A DNA stretch of 64,000 nucleotides. Origin: Paraphaeosphaeria minitans. Lineage: Eukaryota; Ascomycota; Dothideomycetes; Pleosporales; Didymosphaeriaceae. The position numbers and the translations under genes were made by a program. Where the stretch lies: positions 1,426,001 to 1,490,000 of the forward strand of contig WJXW01000003.1 in the NCBI GenBank assembly GCA_015832175.1. Reading direction: 5' to 3'. This document shows, in pieces, positions 48,060 to 60,716 of this stretch. Under the pieces are notes generated by a model. That model was given only the letters and a program-made list of their open reading frames with translations, did no database searches and was not told where the DNA came from. Numbering within the stretch: position 1 is the first letter of the stretch; every line of letters begins with the position of its first letter.

Positions 48060-51000
48060 CTACCTATTTTATTACTATTCTTAGAAGCCACTATAAGGTT
48101 CTGCTCAACTTAGGATTAAAACTAAATATTATAAGGTATACTACTATAAGGGCACTTAATATTATAATCTAGGACTAAGATTAGAGCTACTTACCTACTA
48201 AAGAATAATTAGGCATAGTAGGAGCTAGTAGAGATTTAGATAAGTATATAGAAACTACCTATAGTGTACTACTTAAGGTTAGGCTAATTATAATTCCTAC
48301 TTATTTTAAGATTATAAGAAACGTTAGGAGGCCTATTATTCTAGGCACCCCCTTTGCGATAGCTACTTAGTTAGCTATAGAGTTTACCCTAATAGGCTAA
48401 TGCCTATGTAGGATTACCTCTATAGATAGGAAAAGAACAGTCTCTTTTCTTAGGTTAGATACTCTACTACTTTCTAACTATAAAACAAGCAATAAGGATT
48501 TAGGAAATGTGTAAAGGGTGTGCTTATAGGGGAAGTACACTTGCTATAGGGTTACTCTATTAGTGTATACTTTAGCAATAAAGAGGTGGAAGATAGAGAA
48601 GATAAGTAAGAAATTAGTTAAGTAGAATTAATTAGATAATAAGCGCAAAAACATTAGGCAACAGTAGCTAGGTAATTAGAGATTACCTACACTATACATA
48701 AGAAGGTAGTAAACAAAGTTCAGCCTATAAATAACCTAAGAGGAAACTGCCTATTAGAGGTAGAGAGATTAGATTAGAGAAAAAGAGCTATTAAATAACA
48801 ATAAGCTATAATAGCTTTTTAGGGACCTTAACTAGATGCATATTTAGGAATGTTTAAACCTAGGTATGCGGATTTTAGAAGAGGGCACCAATTAACACCT
48901 AAACGACTAAAGGAGATAAATATTAGAGACTAGCTAAAACCTACAGAGATTTTACTTATCTATAAGCTAATGTTCTATTAGGAGGCAGCTCTAGCCTAGG
49001 AATTTAGTGAGATAATAACTATTAGTAAGGATATTATGCCTCTGTACTAGATTTAGACTATCCTATATAAAGCCTAGTAGGTAAGAGGCTTTAACTACCT
49101 AAAAAAGCTAGTGCCTATAGTACACTAGATAATTTTAGATTAGATTAACCGAAAAGTCCTTAAAATATACAACAGCTAATATTAAAACCCCTAGTTCCTA
49201 GTACTAAAAAAAGATAAAGGGTACTAATTAATTAATAACGCCTAGTTCTACAACAAGGTTTTAGAAAGAGATGCTAATCTCCCACCCTTAGCTAATAAGT
49301 TTTTAGAGAGGATTAGAGGTAGAGCAATCTACTCTCTATTTATTCTATTTTTGGGGTTTAACTAGATACCGCTCTATACAGCCTTAAGAGATATAACAGC
49401 TTTCTAGACACCTATAGGCCTAGTAAGGCACTGTATACTACTACAAAGTGTAACAAATTTACTAGGAGTTTTCTAGAGAGCTATATTAACAATCCTTTAG
49501 AGGCATTTCCCTAATACTTCACCCTTTATTAATAATATTGCATTGGCAGGACTAAAGTTAACCTATAGGGATAAAGAAACCCTTTCTAGAGTACGCTAAT
49601 TTGTGCTTAAACATATTATATAGCTAGATAGGGTACTTGCTAACCTAGAGAGGGCCTATACTACTATATTAGGAACAAAATCCTTCTAGGGAGTAAACTA
49701 AATAGAAATTATAGGATATAAGGTATCGCCTAATAGCTAATTGCCCTAAGATAAGAAAGTAGCCAAGATTCTATACTAGAAAGAATGCACAAATTAAGGA
49801 GAAGTCTAACAGTTTATTAGGATTTACACTTACTATTACTAATAGATCTTCTACTTTTCTATTAAAGCAAAACCTTTATACATACTTACTAGGAAAGGCT
49901 AAGAATAGAAGTAGAAAGATCTTAAGCGCTAATTAATAAACATCCTAAAAGAGAGTATTACTACTGCACTAGTTCTAATAACTCTTAATTATAAATTAGG
50001 AAGGTAGATCTTCGTCTATATAGACGTAAGTTTATAAGAAGGAGGAGCCTATATTAAGCAAGTAGGAGAGGATAGAAAGCGCCACCTAGTACAGTTTAAA
50101 AGTACACTATAGTCTAAAGCAGAATTAAAGTGGCACTTAACTAAGCTTAAATGCAAAGCAGTAGTATAGGCGCTAAAGAAGTTTGCGCTATACCTATATA
50201 GGACCTAATTTATTATTAAAACAAATGCGGCTACTCTAATTTCACAGCTTAACTAGTCTTCTACCAACCTCCCTAGATTAGTAATAAACTAATAGCTAGG
50301 TACAATACTACTATAGGACTTTAAAATTGTCTATAGGCTAGGAAAACAAAATGTTGTTACTAATAGATTATTAAGGTACCCCTAACCAAAAAAATGGACA
50401 GCGCCAGAAGAATTAGAAGAAAACCTAGGTCCCTTTATAGACTATATAGTAGAGAAGCACAATAATAGCTTAGTGTTTACCTTATAAGAGGCCTAGATCC
50501 TTAGCAAAAACTTTTTAAAAGAATTAGAAGAGATAGCGAGGTTCTTACTATCTAGAAAAAGACCTAATAGGCTAATACCCTAGAAAAGCCGCCTTTTGTG
50601 GATAAAGAAGGCCCAAACCTTTTTTGTAAAAGTAAACCTACTATTTAAGAAGTTAACCCTAAGTCTTGCTATCTAAAGGGTAATTAATAACCTAGATGTT
50701 TAAAAGGCACTTATTTAAGAGGTCTATTAGCACCTCTACTATAAAGAAATCTAGGCTACAAATGCTGCGATCCAGTCTTAGTTCTAGTAGGAGGGCTAGT
50801 TTAAGACAATTTAAACTAAGCTAAAGAAATGTACTATCTATACTATTAAATAAGATAATTAAATAGAGACAAGCCTTAAGATTAGTAACCCTAAAACCTT
50901 ATTTAAATAATAGACTATTAATATTACCTACATACCTATAAGTAAGTATTAGAAATCCTTCTTTGTTATTACTAGGGAATACGCCTTAAGATAGCCTAAA

Positions 51001-51860
51001 GCTAGAGCGCTTATTAGAGCAGATTTAGAAAGCGTTACAAAGTTCCTCTATAAGGATATTATCTATAGGTAGGGGGTGTTTCCTTAACTAAGCGTAGATA
51101 GGGGGCCTAAAAACAAATTAGTAGTTAAAGCACTAGCTAAACACTATAGGATACACTATATCTAAGCTTCCTTTTACAACTCTAAGGCTTAAGGGCTAGT
51201 TAAATAAGGTTACTAATTACTTATTATAGCGCTTATAAAGCTAGGAAATAATTAGGAGCGTAATTTACCTATAGTAGTATAGGCTAAGAGGGTTTCAATT
51301 TAACAAAGCACAGGGTTAGCACCTACAGAAATAATAACTAGCATTTAACCTATACTACCTATTAAGCTGGCGATTAAAAGCTGGCAGACCCTACTATAGT
51401 TAGAGGTAGAGAACTAATTAGATCTACTTACCCTAAGGGCTAAGTAGTTAGAATAGAGAGGTAATAAACTTTTAGAGGCGCTATCTAGGTTAAGAAGAAT
51501 GCGCCTTAAGGGAGCAGAGTAATAGGATTTTAGTAAAGCCTATTAATAAGACTTTTATAAAGGAGACCTAGTGCTAGTTTAGAATTTAATTAGGACTATA
51601 GATAAGTTAACAGCTGCAAAGATAAGGGATCGCTAGCTAGGCCTTTACTAAATCTCTATTAACTACCCTAGCTAGTTATATTACTAACTAGAAGAGCTTA
51701 ATAGAGCTACATTCTAGTATACTACGCATAGCAACTACCTTAAGCGCTTCTACTAGCACACCCTAGATAATAAAGCACAGGTACTAAGAGGAAGGATAAA
51801 AATTGTGCCTAAGGACCTACTAATTAACTCTTAGACCCTACTACTAAAGCTGCTAAAACT
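48060..51860 (+). pseudogene. gypsy pol relic: PR-RT-RNaseH-IN (element G)
   Basis: Protease: LNLGLKLNIIR, replacing DSG (48100), and IILGTPFA (48340). RT: FLVLKKDKGYQLINN (49195) and the catalytic box read as FINNIALAGLK (49525-49560; both Asp read Asn). RNase H: FVYIDVSLQEGGAY (50015-50060), KCKAVVQALKKFALYLY and LTKLKCK. Integrase core: SVDRGPKNKLV and FYNSKAQGLVKQGYQ (51095-51220). This lineage differs from the chromoviruses above, and no chromodomain is seen. Many long stretches read open, so this is the best-preserved pol in the window. Confidence 0.85.
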
Positions 51861-51879
51861 ACTACGCTATTAAGAGGTT

Positions 51880-54080
51880 AAAAAAAGAGAGGAGCATAGT
51901 AATTCTAGCTTAGAAGTTAAGGATAGCCTTATAAGAACTAAAAGGGCAGAGTAGAAGAAGGAACTCTAATAGGCTATTATACCACTTATATAAACAAGAG
52001 GCAATTCACTAAAAGTGGTTATTTTAAAGAGAGCAGAAGTATTAGATTTTAATATAGACTAAGATATGTCTACCTTAGAGTCTAATATTATATTAAACTA
52101 GCCTAATTCTTTCCTAATATAGAATTAGGAAAGCTAACTATAGGCAGTTAATAAAAAAGAGGAAGGAAGATATATTAGAGCACTAATTATTATTCTCCTT
52201 ATTATTAACAGTAACATTATCTTTATAGTAGCGGCAGGACTAATAAGTATTTAGGGTTTAGGGCTCTATAGAGCTAGAGGCCCTAGTTACCTTAGACTAA
52301 AGAAGAGATCTAGTATAATTTTAGGTAGCCTAATTAATAGACCGCTAATAAGGTAAAAGAGAACTAGAATAAGAATACTAGGAATAAGTAGACTAAGAGG
52401 ATAACTAAAGCTAAAAAGGAACATTTTTTTAGTAAGAGAATCTAGGCGCATAAGTAATCTAGGATTAGGCAATCTATAATTAAAGCTAGAATAAGAACCC
52501 CCTTAAATAGGAGGACTAAAACCCCAAAATAATAAAGCACCACTAAGAGGAGACTAAAGGGAACCTCTAGAAGACCTTTAGGAATAATTTTAAAGGGCTA
52601 CTAAAGAAAAAAGACTATAATTTATAGTAATAGTATATTAGGGTTTTATAGACTCTTTAGGAATAAGAGTATTAAGGGCAGAAACAGCCTTAGAAGCGTA
52701 ACTAGAAGAAGCCTAAAAGTAGGTTATACTAATAGAAAGAATATTAGCAGCTAAAATAATATTATCTATAGAAAGACTAGTGCTAGAGTTAGCTAGCTTA
52801 CCTAAAAAGAAAGAGATATTAGCTTAGGTAATAAGAAATTAGGACTAGAACTTACAATAAAAAGAGTAAGAAGTATAGTTACTATTTATCTAGTACTTAT
52901 TACACCCTCTCTAGTTTAGCAGCTTACCTTCTAGATAGGAAACGCTGTATTTGCCACTAAAATAGAGCTTACTCCTCCCACTTTTATTCTAGTAGTAGGT
53001 GCAGCGATAGTTAATTAGAGAAGAAGGAAAAAAATAAGAGGAGGTAGTAGTATACTAGATACCTATATTAATATTAGCATTATAGTATCTATGCTTTAAT
53101 AGAGCCTCCTTAGTACTTAAGCTAAAGAACTTAGTAATAGTCTCTGCTTTATTATTACTAATATTAAAGTGCTAAACAGTAAGGTCTAAGTAGCTATTAT
53201 TCTTATAGACGCTAGTAGTGTAAAGAACAGGACCTAGGGCAACACCCTATATGCCTAGGCTATAGATAAAGTAAGCTAGTTCACGCAAAAGATTACAGTT
53301 TACACACTAATTAGCCTTTACCCTAACTAGGAAGGTTAGTAATAGGATACAAAAGATTTTTAGGATAATATACGCTACTTAATAATATACTCTTTAGTAG
53401 ACTTAGAAGGGTAGATAAAAAGGTCCGCTTTTATATTACTAATAGGGCCACGCTTATTTAAGTTATTACTACCCTTTCTACCACTAGCACTAAAAGCGGC
53501 TATTCTACCTAAAGTGTAGTTAACTGCAGCTATAACTGCAGTAGAGTTATTAAATAGGTATTAGAAGGACTAAAAGAGAGGGAGAAGAGTAGAAGTAAAA
53601 GTTAAGAGAAGAATAGAGTAGAAGAAATCCTAGGGTTATATACCCTAAAGATTAAGCGTAAGCTACCTAAGCAGCTTAGTAGAAGCGTTTATAAGAGGAT
53701 ATTACTATAATATTACTATCTAACATACTAAGAGGTCTGTAAATAACTTTAATTATAGGGATATAAGTAGTAGATAGGCAATAAGTTAGCAATTAGGATA
53801 ATTAGGCACAGTTAGTTAGCTAGAGGCTAAGGTAATATTATAGGCCTAGAATTAGACTAACGCTGCATTATTACCTAATATATAAAGAAGTTAACAAATA
53901 ACTTTAATTATAGGGACATAAGCAGTAGGTAGGCAATAGGTTAGTAGGTAAGATAATTAGGTAAAGGTGGCTAGCTAAGGATTAAGGAAATTACAGGTCT
54001 AGGAGGTGACTACTAATAAGGTGTTAAAAGGGTGGTAAGGTAGTAGGCTTAAGGGACTAAGCCTAGAAGAGAGGGAGGAA
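51880..54080 (+). other. unexplained 2.2 kb 3' region of gypsy G
   Basis: Lies after integrase and before the 3' LTR. One plus-strand stretch at about 52165-52260 reads IRALIIILLIINSNIIFIVA (about 20 hydrophobic residues) followed by a basic Arg/Lys-rich segment, as a membrane protein would. Other parts are Lys/Glu-rich. It could be a third ORF (envelope-like or other), but damage prevents a firm call. The 61-codon minus-strand frame at 52287-52472 is on the wrong strand and not supported. Confidence 0.45.
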
Positions 54081-54082
54081 AA

Positions 54083-54315
54083 TGTAGTGTAAAAGTTAGC
54101 CTATAATAGAGAATTAGAGAAACATAGGGCCAATTAGCTGTCGTTTAAGATAGCTAATTAGGGAATAGGAAAAAGGAGGCGCTAACTAGACAAAACAAGA
54201 AAGAGACCTAATAGATAATTAGAGTAGTTAGATTTGTATAATAGATTTTGGATAGGAGAACTCAACTTATTCTTTTATATTCCTCACTCAAGGCAAACGC
54301 ACCTATAACATAACA
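54083..54315 (+). repeat. 3' LTR of G (233 bp)
   Basis: Starts TGTAGTGTAAAAG (intact TG) after a purine tract and ends CATAACA. Confidence 0.88.
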
Positions 54316-54319
54316 ACAC

Positions 54320-54559
54320 AAGTATAGAGAGCCCACTCTTGCGTTCCTATATACTAAGGCTGCTCTACTACTTAGTGCCACTAAGTAACTAAGCACCTTA
54401 CGTAACCTACTCTACTACTTAGTGCTACTAAGTAACTAAGCACATTACATAACCTAATCTAAGTTACTTAGCGTCTGTTTGTTACATTCGTAACCCTGTC
54501 GTCACTTTATTACACCTTTATAAGCGCCCAAGTCCCACGTTGTTATCTGGTACGTAACA
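54320..54559 (-). repeat. 5' LTR of H, inner half (240 bp)
   Basis: Continues the LTR broken at 44746: AAGTATAGAGAGCCC...GTACGTAACA, then the TSD CTAGG. Confidence 0.88.
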
Positions 54560-54564
54560 CTAGG

Positions 54565-56006
54565 ATACTTAATAGTTCTAGTAGAGGATTATTTCTTATT
54601 CTATCCTGCCTTTGTAATCACATTACAAAGGTTTAACCACTTAGGCTACTTAAGTTAATTAAGAATCTCTAATTTTTCTTTATTAGTAAGATTAAATAAT
54701 AATGTTCTATCCTAGAGTAATCTAGCTATCGCGGTTTAAAGTCTTTAGCACTCTATTAGTTTCCACCTATAAGTATAGGGCTTATAGGGACAGTTTAGTT
54801 GTTTCTTTGTCTAATTAGATAAACTAGAACTATTAGAGTTAGTAGATTATCTTAATAATCTATTAAAAGTAGCGAATACCCTACTTGTTTTATTAGAACT
54901 AGATTAGATTAAATACTCCTAGATAAGCGCTAAAAATACCTTCCCTAGATTGTCTAGCGTAATCTAATTCTGTCCTAGCGTCTTATTCTAGATTAGCTGT
55001 TAGTTTATTAATTAGGCCTAATCTAGTGCTATACGCGCGGCGATTATATTTAAGAAATTTTAGGTAGTAAGTAGTCTGCTAATTTTGCTAATTAAGTAGG
55101 TCTTCGCTTTTTTATAGAGGAGCTACCACTCTTTAAACTAGGTTTTAGGACTTTGTCTTACCTACTTGGCCTTTTTAAGATAAGCGCGGTATAAAGCTTA
55201 AACATTATTTTATATAGCTTCTTTATTTAGTGTAAGATCTTCCTTTAAGAGTTAAATTAGAGACTAAAGCGTAGTATAGCGTGTATTAACTAGAGTGATT
55301 ATGGCAGGAGTAAGCAGATTAGGCAATACTATAATGTTTACCTAAGTCTAGAAATTCTGTATCTTAGTATAGTCTGCTTACTAGTCTAAAACTGCTACTC
55401 TATATTCTACTATTTATAAAGGAAAGCTCTTTTTATCTATTTTATACTTAGTAAGCTCTGCTTTGTATAATTAAATACTTACTATAGAGGCTGTATCTAT
55501 AATTAGTAATAGTTTCTATAAGAGCGGAGGTTATTCTAGCTTTACATAATTAATTACTAGAGCGTTAATTACCTCTAGGTTAATTTAGTTCTAGATTCCT
55601 TTTAGGTTTACTTAGAATTAAAGCTAGACAAACTAGTAGGGCTAGCTAGTGTAATTAATAAGCTATACTACTACTATTTTAATAATTTTTGTAATTAGAA
55701 ATAGGGGGGGTTGTATCGTAGAGAGGTTCTAAATAAAGTGTTATATAATAATTTAAGCGTTACTAAGTAGGTAAGGAGAATTGTCCTACGTTCTAAGCGC
55801 TAGGCTTATAAGTATTGTGGTAAAAAGGGCTTAAACTATTATAGGATATTTAGGAGCAGAGTTATAAAGAATACAAATAGCTTATTATAGGAAAGGATGC
55901 TAAAAGGGCAGACTATATACAAAAGAAACGAGCCTCTTGGCAAGAATCTCGTGATATAAATTAGTAGATCTAGAAAGAATCACGAAAGTAAGTGTTTACT
56001 TTAACA
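54565..56006 (-). mobile_element. copia B, 5' part: gag region and 5' LTR
   Basis: Resumes copia B after the H insertion. 54565-55815 is a minus-strand gag-like region full of stops; 55816-56006 is the 191-bp 5' LTR. Followed by ATTAT (56007-56011), the right TSD of B. Confidence 0.82.
55816..56006 (-). repeat. 5' LTR of copia B (191 bp)
   Basis: TGTGGTAAAAAGGGC...CTTTAACA on the plus strand. Same length as 32480-32670 and 3928-4118. At first sight a solo LTR, but it is the partner of 32480-32670. Confidence 0.88.
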
Positions 56007-56011
56007 ATTAT

Positions 56012-57539
56012 TTAATAATCTTAGTCTGTAGATGTTCTAGAACTTCTTAGTTAATTACTAAAAGTTAATTTAGTTCTACTATTAGTTCTAGAGATCTATC
56101 TTTAGCTTTGCCAAGGATTATAGAAAAGGTTTTTACTTTTTCTCCCACTAGATTACTTTATTAGCTAAGAGCGTCTACTCTACTATTTTCTTTTCTAGCT
56201 ACATAGATAATTTTAAACTTATACTGCCTAGTGGTCTATAATATCTTTGTTATTATAGCATAAGTTCTTTTGTCGTCGCGAACCTTAGAAGGTTCTTATA
56301 ATTTATATAGATTTCTAGCGTTAAGTAACTAAGCGTGTAGATCCTCTAGTGCTTTAAGGCTTTAATAATAGCATAGAGTTCTTTGTTATATACATTATAT
56401 TATATTTTAGTATTATTAAATTTACATAGGTAATAGGTAATTAGGTACTATTTACTATTACGTTTTTTTTTAACGTAGACGCCTAGCGTAAGATCGCTAG
56501 CGTCTGTTTTAAATTATAGTAGTTTATCGCTTCTAAAATAAATAAGAATAGGTTCTATAATATATACTATTTTAAGGAGTTAGAATAATATTCTACACTT
56601 ATCTATCTATTTAAAAGCTATGTCTTTCTTTATAAGGCTTATTAAAGGTATTATAACCTTTATGTAGTCTTTAATAAACTATCTATTAAATTTATAGAAT
56701 TCTAAGAATTCTTAGATATTCTTGGCTGTCTTTAGTATTAGCTAGTTTTCAATATATTTAACTTTACTTAGTGCCATCTTAATTCCTTCTATAGTAATAA
56801 TATATCGTAGGAATTTAAGTTATTTAACGTGAAACTTATATTTCTTAAGTTTAATATAAAGGTATGCTTTGTGTAGTGCTTTAAATACTATTTGTATATA
56901 CTTAGTGTAGTTAGATTGATTTTTAGAAAAGACGAGGATATTATTTATATACGTAATAATAAATATGTCTAGATGTTTACAAAGTACGTTATTAATAAGT
57001 GCTATAAAAGCTGCCAGTACGTTTATAAGTCTAAAAGGTATAACCTTATATTTAAATTGTCTATAGCGTAATTAAAACACTATTCTCTATTCTATTCCTT
57101 TTTTAATTCGTATAAGGTAGTAACCATCTCTTAGATCTATTATTATAAATATCTTGGCTTAAGATAGTTAATCTTATAACTCTATAATATTTAGTAGTAG
57201 ATATTAGTTCTTTATTATTATATTATTAAGTTATTAGTAATTAACGTATAGTCTGTCTAATGTATCTTTCTTCTTAACAAACATAAAAGGGCTTACTACT
57301 AGTAACTTTAATAGTTATATATATCCTTTCTTAAGATTTATCTTAATAAAATTACGTTCTTTAAGGAGTTCTTCTCCTATCTTACTATATAGTAGTCTAA
57401 AGGATGGCGTTTTCCCTTCTTCTAGGTCTATTGTAAAATCCTAGACTTAATATTCTAGTAGGTTTACTTTTCCTTCCTTCTCTATAAATATGTGTGTCTA
57501 TTTCCTATACCTTTTTAGTAAGGTAAGGTATATACTATT
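56012..57539 (-). mobile_element. chromovirus C, piece 3 (integrase to RT and protease)
   Basis: Resumes C pol on the minus strand: integrase N-terminal part, RNase H, RT (about 56700-57440). Matches H 40620-42140 closely. It ends at CTATT (57535-57539), where the LTR of I begins. Confidence 0.85.
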
Positions 57540-60404
57540 TATTAAATCTAAGAGGGTAGCTAGTCCTAAAGGGTTAAGGTTGGTTCTTAGGCAGGAGTAC
57601 TTACAGAAGGTAGAAGGAATTGTTAATACGTTAGTATTTTAACTAAGTGTAATAAGTTAACAATTTAGTCTACTAGAATCTAAAGAATAGATTAATAAAT
57701 AGATTAAATATAAGTATACGAAACTTATTCTCGCGTTCCTATATACTAAGTAATAGCCGCTTTATAGGAAGCGCTCTGTAAAGAGCGCTCTATAAAGAGT
57801 AGTTACGTGTATTATACTCTATACAGAGTAAGTAAGCGCTTTATAGAGAGTAGTTACGTAACTCTTTTATTTAAGGCGTAGTTAGTATTAAATCCCTACT
57901 TAATCCCTATTACGCGTCCACTAGGTATAAAACCAGCTTTCTACTATTATATAGATTTTAGATCCTAATATTATCCCCCTTCTTTTATAGATTTGTCTTA
58001 AATTACATACTTAGATCTTGGCCTATATTACGTAAGCTATTCTACTAACCCTACTTACTATAAGTATATCTGTTAGTATTATACCTAGTAATTCCACCAT
58101 TTAAAAACATTAATTGTATTGCGAGATCTAAGAAGCTAATATTATTATAGAGAACCCTTATATTAATTATAGTTTTAAAGGTTCTATTTACTATATTATA
58201 CTAGATTTAGGTTTAAAGTGTTCTAAATGTATTCGCTTAGGTCGCCTATCTATGAACATAAGCTAGTTCTTACTAGATAAGACTTATAAAGAGTATAAGA
58301 AGAAGGTTGAAAAGAATAAAAAGGTATTATCTCTCCTAATAGTGTAGTTATTATAAAATAAGAAGATACTAGCTTAGACTAAAGAGTGTGCTTATAAAAA
58401 GATATTATGTCTAGTTATAGAAACAGCTATAGATAGTAAAAACATAAGTGTAAATACTGTTAATTGTCCTATTATAGCAGCGACTGTTAGTTACTCTATA
58501 GTAATGTGGTTAACTCTTAACATAGTGAACACTATAGTGTTAGTACTATAATCCTCCTAGGTATATTTATGTTTCTAATAGAATGTCTTAATCTTTTACT
58601 AATAGTTTACTAGATTACTTTTTAGTTCCTAGGTATTTTCACTATATAGGTAACCTTTTTACTTAACGAGGTATACGTTATTATACTAATTATATTCTAG
58701 AATTCTTTTAACTTTAAATTTATTTTCTTCCTTCGTTCTGTGGTAGAAGGCGGTTCTAATTAGTGTATTAGGGTCTGCTAGCTCTAGTAGTAATATACGG
58801 AATACTAGGTGTATCTTTGCATCTAGTGGTAGTTCTAACTTATAGTTTACTAGAAATATTTACTTAGAAATATAAAATAGTCTAACCTTAATATAATCTA
58901 GTTTCTTATGTTTCTTCTTCTAAGTTTAAAAGTCCTTTATAAGCAGATATACTTTATTCCCCTTTTTTAGCTAAAGTGCCATTTTTTGTTTTTAGTTTTA
59001 GTATAAAATTAATTGCTACTAAGCTTTTTTAAGGTTCTCTTAGAGTTATTAGTGAAGTTTCTTTATATTTTCTACTATATCTATGGCTTCTTTTGCTTTA
59101 ATTGTCGTAGGAGATTATTAATTAAAAAGATATAGGTGTCTTCTATAGTTTACATAGAATAGTGTATGTCCTAATACTGCTAATACTTTATTATTATAGG
59201 CTAACTATACTATAGGTAATAATAAAACCTAGTTATTCTTCTAACTATTACAGTAGATACGTAGATACGTTTCTATAGTTTAGTTCGTACGTTCTATCTG
59301 TCCATCTATTTATAGATAGTTAGCTGTTAATAGCTTTCGTTTTGTTCTTAGTAGTGCCATAAGTATTATTTAGTAATTTAACGTAAAGAGCTTATCTCTG
59401 TCACTAATAATTATTTTTAGAATTCTGTAATATCTAATTAGTTAGTCTAGGATAAGAAAAGTAAGTTCTTTTGCTATTATTCTTTTAAGGCATAGAATAA
59501 GCTTAATATACTTAGTTAGTTAATAGACTATTACTAGTATACTGTTGTATTTAATTCCTATTATTAGATCCTTAGAATTTAGAATTCCTATAATAAAATC
59601 TATAGTAATGTCTTCTTATAGTGCTGTTAGTATTCTAATTACTTATATCTCTCTATATTTAAAATGTGTGCTGTGTTTGTTTCTCTAGTATTCTATATAT
59701 TTATAGATATAAGTTATTATAGCTTCTTTAATTCCTTTAAAGGTGTAATTCCTTTAGATAAGTTCTATTGTTTTTATAATGCCTAGGTGTCTGTACATAG
59801 GGTTATTATGGTATTATTAGATAATCTTAGTCTATAGATATTCTAAAACTTCTTAGTTAATTACTAAAAGTTAATTTAGTTCTACTATTTGTTTTAGAGA
59901 TCTATCTTTGGCTTTGCGAAGGATTATAAAGAAGGTTTTTACTTTTTCTCTTACTAGATTACTTTGTTAGCTAAGAGTGTCTGCTCTGCTATTTTCTTTT
60001 CTAGCTACATAGATAATTTTAAACTTATACTACCTAGTAGTCTATAACTATTTTTATTATTATGGCGTAAGTTCTTTTGTTGTCGTGAACCTTAGAAGGT
60101 TCTTATAATCTATGTAAATTTCTAGCGTTAAGTAACTAAGCGCGTAAATCCTCTAGTGCTTTAAGGGTTTAATAATAGCGTAGAGTTCTTTATTATATAT
60201 GTTATATTGTGTTTCGGCGTTATTAAATTTGCATAAGTAATAGGTAATTAGGTGCTATTTACTATTATGTTCTTATTTAGCGTAGGCGCCTAGCGTAAGA
60301 TCGCTAGCATCTATTTTAAAGCGCAGTGGTTTATTACTTCTAAAATAAATAAGGATAGGTTCTATAATACATGCTATCTTAAGGAGTTAGAATAATATTC
60401 TATA
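57540..60404 (-). mobile_element. chromovirus I, piece 1: 3' LTR, antisense ORF, chromodomain, integrase, RNase H
   Basis: The LTR 57540-57970 (about 431 bp, own variant with an 8-bp hairpin at 57770-57789) is followed by PPT-complement TTATCCCCCTTC, an antisense ORF on the plus strand (about 58060-58560), then minus-strand pol matching H. It is cut at 60404 by F (TSD CTATA/CTACA) and continues at 63795 to the window end. The left flank CTATT (57535-57539) is half of its own TSD. Confidence 0.85.
58150..58460 (+). pseudogene. antisense ORF relic of chromovirus I (Cys pair plus coiled coil)
   Basis: A plus-strand frame reads GLKCSKCIRLGRLS followed by LLDKTYKEYKKKVEKNKK and a helical Lys-rich stretch, with stops at Gln positions. 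Same location and orientation relative to pol as in H and C. Confidence 0.6.
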
Positions 60405-60716
60405 TATTAGTTTGGCTTAATCTACAATTAAGCATTTGAGGGTTAATAGTATACTATCGTGCAAAAGGTAAGAAGTAGGTTTAATTAATTACGTCTAGTC
60501 TATTGTACAAAGGGGCACTAAGGGCTTTATAAAGTCTCTGCCTCTTAGCGCTAACCTAAGTAGGGGGTCCTTGTGTAGGTCCTTATAAGTAGGCAAGGCC
60601 TTATAAAGTCTCTACCTCTTAGCGCTAACCTAAGTAGTGGGTCCTTGTGTAGGTCCCTATAGGTAGGTAGGCCCCTATTTTACTTAGTGCTATTTGTACA
60701 ATAAACTATATAGACA
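60405..60716 (-). repeat. left LTR of F (312 bp, two internal 74-bp units)
   Basis: TATTAGTTTGGC...TATATAGACA. Units begin at GGGCTTTATAAAG (about 60513) and GGCCTTATAAAG (about 60587). Confidence 0.82.

Larger units (their letters stand above)
44747..54315 (+). mobile_element. Ty3/gypsy retrotransposon G, complete, 9569 bp, inserted in the LTR of H
   Basis: Two 233-bp LTRs (44747-44979 and 54083-54315) are flanked by ACAC (44743-44746 and 54316-54319; AACAC if the terminal A is shared). Inside, plus strand: leader with about eight tandem repeats (45060-45400), gag with CCHC knuckle, protease, RT, RNase H, integrase, and then about 2.1 kb of unexplained sequence before the purine tract GAGAGGGAGGAAAA and the 3' LTR. 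It is less damaged than its host, though RIP stops remain. Its relative G' at 22659 is the outermost layer of the nest. Confidence 0.9.

Noticed and set aside
52287..52472. 61-codon open frame on the minus strand
   Set aside because: Antisense to the tail region of gypsy G, where the plus strand reads better; chance frame.
55816..56006. Solo copia LTR
   Set aside because: It pairs with the LTR at 32480-32670 of element B once the H insertion is removed; flanks ATTGT/ATTAT agree.
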